Shown one piece after another: positions 62,779 through 64,000 of a stretch of 64,000 nt of DNA. The stretch's first letter is position 1; the number at the start of each line of letters is the position of its first letter. The stretch covers positions 1,178,001 through 1,242,000 of the forward strand of contig NZ_LR027849.1 in NCBI RefSeq assembly GCF_900607235.1, in the 5' to 3' direction. The stretch is from Olivibacter jilunii (lineage in GTDB: Bacteria > Bacteroidota > Bacteroidia > Sphingobacteriales > Sphingobacteriaceae). Made by a program: the position numbers and the translations under genes. The notes below the pieces were generated by a model. That model was given only the letters and a program-made list of their open reading frames with translations, did no database searches and had not been told where the DNA came from.

Positions 62779-63951
62779 CTATTTCTTACTTGAACCTTGT
62801 CCCTGACCTTGCGGAGCTTGTGCTTCCATTTTGCTTTGATCTACTACTTTCGCTCCAGGTTGAAGATTTTGTGTTCCTTCCACAACGATTTGCTGACCCG
62901 CCTGCAGCCCCTCATTGATCACTACCTTGTCAGCGATTTTTTGTCCCAATTTCACAGGTTGTTGTATAACGGTACTGCTATCCGTTACTACATAAACTTT
63001 AAACTCGCCGAGTTGCTCAATCACAGCCTGATACGGAATAATTGGCATCTTTGTAGTTGAATTTGCTGCTACCAACACATTAGCATTCATTCCTGCTCTC
63101 AAAACATTACTTGGATTGTCAAAAGTTGCCCTTACTGTAATAGTTCCTGTCGACGGATCAACAGCCCGATCAATAGCGGTCACTCTGCCCGGTTTTTCAT
63201 AAGTGTTATTTCCTGATAACTGGAGCGTAATAACCGAATCTTTCAGGGATGCAGCGCTATTGCTCTGTAAGTCCACAAACTGTTTGATATCCCTTTCATT
63301 AACAGCGAAATCTACAGCAATTGGGTTGGTGGACGAAATGGTGTTAATAAGTGTTGTACCTGCGGATACCAAGGCTCCAGTACGTACCTGAGAAATACCA
63401 ATCGTTCCATTGAAAGGGGCCCGAATAACGGAACGCTCTAAATCTGTGCTTGCTGAAGTTAATGCTGCTCTAGCAGACATAACCTGTGCTTGTGCATTAT
63501 TTAAATCGGTCATTGCATAATCCAATGTCTGCTTGGCAATCGCATCTTGTTCAGCCAATCGCTTATAACGCTCCACGTCTCTATTTACCTTATTTAAATT
63601 AGCTTCTGCAATCGCTAAGTTTGCTTTTGCTTGTTCCTGGGCCGCTTGATAACGTGTACGATCAATCTCATATAATTTTTGTCCCTTCGTTACAGTTGCA
63701 CCATCCGGTACCAATATCGCTGTAATATAACCATTCACTTCCGCTCGCAATTCGGTTTGGTTAAGTGCTACTACAGTTCCCGGGAAATTATTGATTCCTT
63801 TCACAATTTCCTCAGGAACGGAGGCTATAGCCACTGGAACAGGTCCACCGGCACCAGGTCGTTGTTGGCCTTGCTGATTCTTATTGCCACAGGAAGATAA
63901 TACCAAACTTCCAGATAAAACGGCTAAAAAATGTATTAAATTTCTATTCAT
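62779..63951 (-). CDS. RND periplasmic adaptor lipoprotein (AcrA-like)
   Basis: A 390-residue membrane fusion protein with a lipobox (LSSC, Cys21). A Gly/Pro-rich linker leads to the lipoyl half (VNGYITAILVPDGATVTKGQKLYEID), a long helical hairpin (about 95-165, AKANLAIAEANLNKVNRD), the second lipoyl half (IRAPFNGTIGISQVRTGALV) and the beta barrel. It connects the HAE1 pump to the outer-membrane channel. The C-terminal tail is Gln/Gly rich. It is the first gene of the pump operon seen here; its promoter lies at or beyond 63952-64000, where I see no clear box. Confidence 0.92.
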   Translation of the reverse strand: MNRNLIHFLAVLSGSLVLSSCGNKNQQGQQRPGAGGPVPVAIASVPEEIVKGINNFPGTVVALNQTELRAEVNGYITAILVPDGATVTKGQKLYEIDRTRYQAAQEQAKANLAIAEANLNKVNRDVERYKRLAEQDAIAKQTLDYAMTDLNNAQAQVMSARAALTSASTDLERSVIRAPFNGTIGISQVRTGALVSAGTTLINTISSTNPIAVDFAVNERDIKQFVDLQSNSAASLKDSVITLQLSGNNTYEKPGRVTAIDRAVDPSTGTITVRATFDNPSNVLRAGMNANVLVAANSTTKMPIIPYQAVIEQLGEFKVYVVTDSSTVIQQPVKLGQKIADKVVINEGLQAGQQIVVEGTQNLQPGAKVVDQSKMEAQAPQGQGQGSSKK

Positions 63952-64000
63952 GTTATTTCGATTTATTGCTATTTATAAGAGATATTACCAAGGGCCTGTT

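Overview
The window looks like chromosomal DNA of a Bacteroidota species, most likely family Sphingobacteriaceae (for example a Sphingobacterium, Olivibacter or Pedobacter relative). The evidence is moderate-to-low GC, long AT-rich intergenic gaps, few Shine-Dalgarno sequences, many -7 boxes of the Bacteroidota type TAnnTTTG, tRNA genes without an encoded CCA, and gene families typical of the phylum (CzcA-TolC fusion, paired M16 peptidases, TonB-dependent receptor with a surface lipoprotein and a beta-propeller, GMC/Gfo-Idh/gluconate-dehydrogenase-subunit-3 set). The genus is inferred. There is no insertion sequence, CRISPR array, prophage or conjugation module; most of the window is ordinary chromosome with some accessory islands.

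Layout. 1-3579 (-): the first 1193 codons of a giant type I polyketide/PUFA-type synthase that runs off the left edge; it opens with two PfaD/nitronate-monooxygenase-like domains before its ketosynthase. 3580-4240: long gene-free divergent control region. 4241-9982: topoisomerase IB, Nudix hydrolase, CDGSH protein, GlxA-type regulator, CBS/CorC membrane protein, lysine 6-aminotransferase. 10119-16439: ACC-deaminase-like enzyme, a two-subunit M16 peptidase, GapN-like dehydrogenase, MtfA-like peptidase. 16559-22989: topoisomerase III, AI-2E-type permease, PnuC, an acyl-CoA-dehydrogenase-fold flavoprotein, YegP, EamA transporter. 23095-31333: heavy-metal efflux island (His-rich exported protein, CzcA fused to its TolC-like channel, CzcB lipoprotein, P1B-4 ATPase). 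31439-32770: DUF3307 and SatD pair with a repeated operator in front. 32872-37798: lipoprotein, TcdA, TatD, M23 peptidase, a small unknown protein, a TetR regulator with a clear operator and a possible small RNA behind it. 37985-41383: universal stress protein and the proBA operon. 41449-45754: cobalamin riboswitch followed by a surface lipoprotein, a TonB-dependent receptor with a TTG start and a beta-propeller protein, i.e. a vitamin B12 capture operon. 45934-48393: exported small protein, LpoB-like lipoprotein and COG3014-like lipoprotein. 48414-51689: divergent prfC and guaB. 52109-57181: sugar/glycoside oxidation operon. 57283-58552: trmN6 and idi. 58604-58905 (-): a compact tRNA-Leu(CAG)/tRNA-Leu(GAG) transcription unit with recognisable promoter and terminator. 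59086-63951: DUF2147 protein and an HAE1-type RND pump with its adaptor.

How the genes work together. The metal island combines export across the inner membrane (P1B-4 ATPase) with trans-envelope export (RND). The CzcA signature DFGx3DGA and the ATPase SPC/HEGST motifs both point to divalent Zn/Co/Cd-type ions. The riboswitch operon would be repressed when B12 is abundant. The permease-GMC-Gfo/Idh-subunit 3 operon fits oxidative attack on sugars or glycosides in the periplasm. The least explained items are the SatD/DUF3307 pair with its operator, the PKS architecture, and the TetR-flanked promoter-hairpin unit at 37085-37235.
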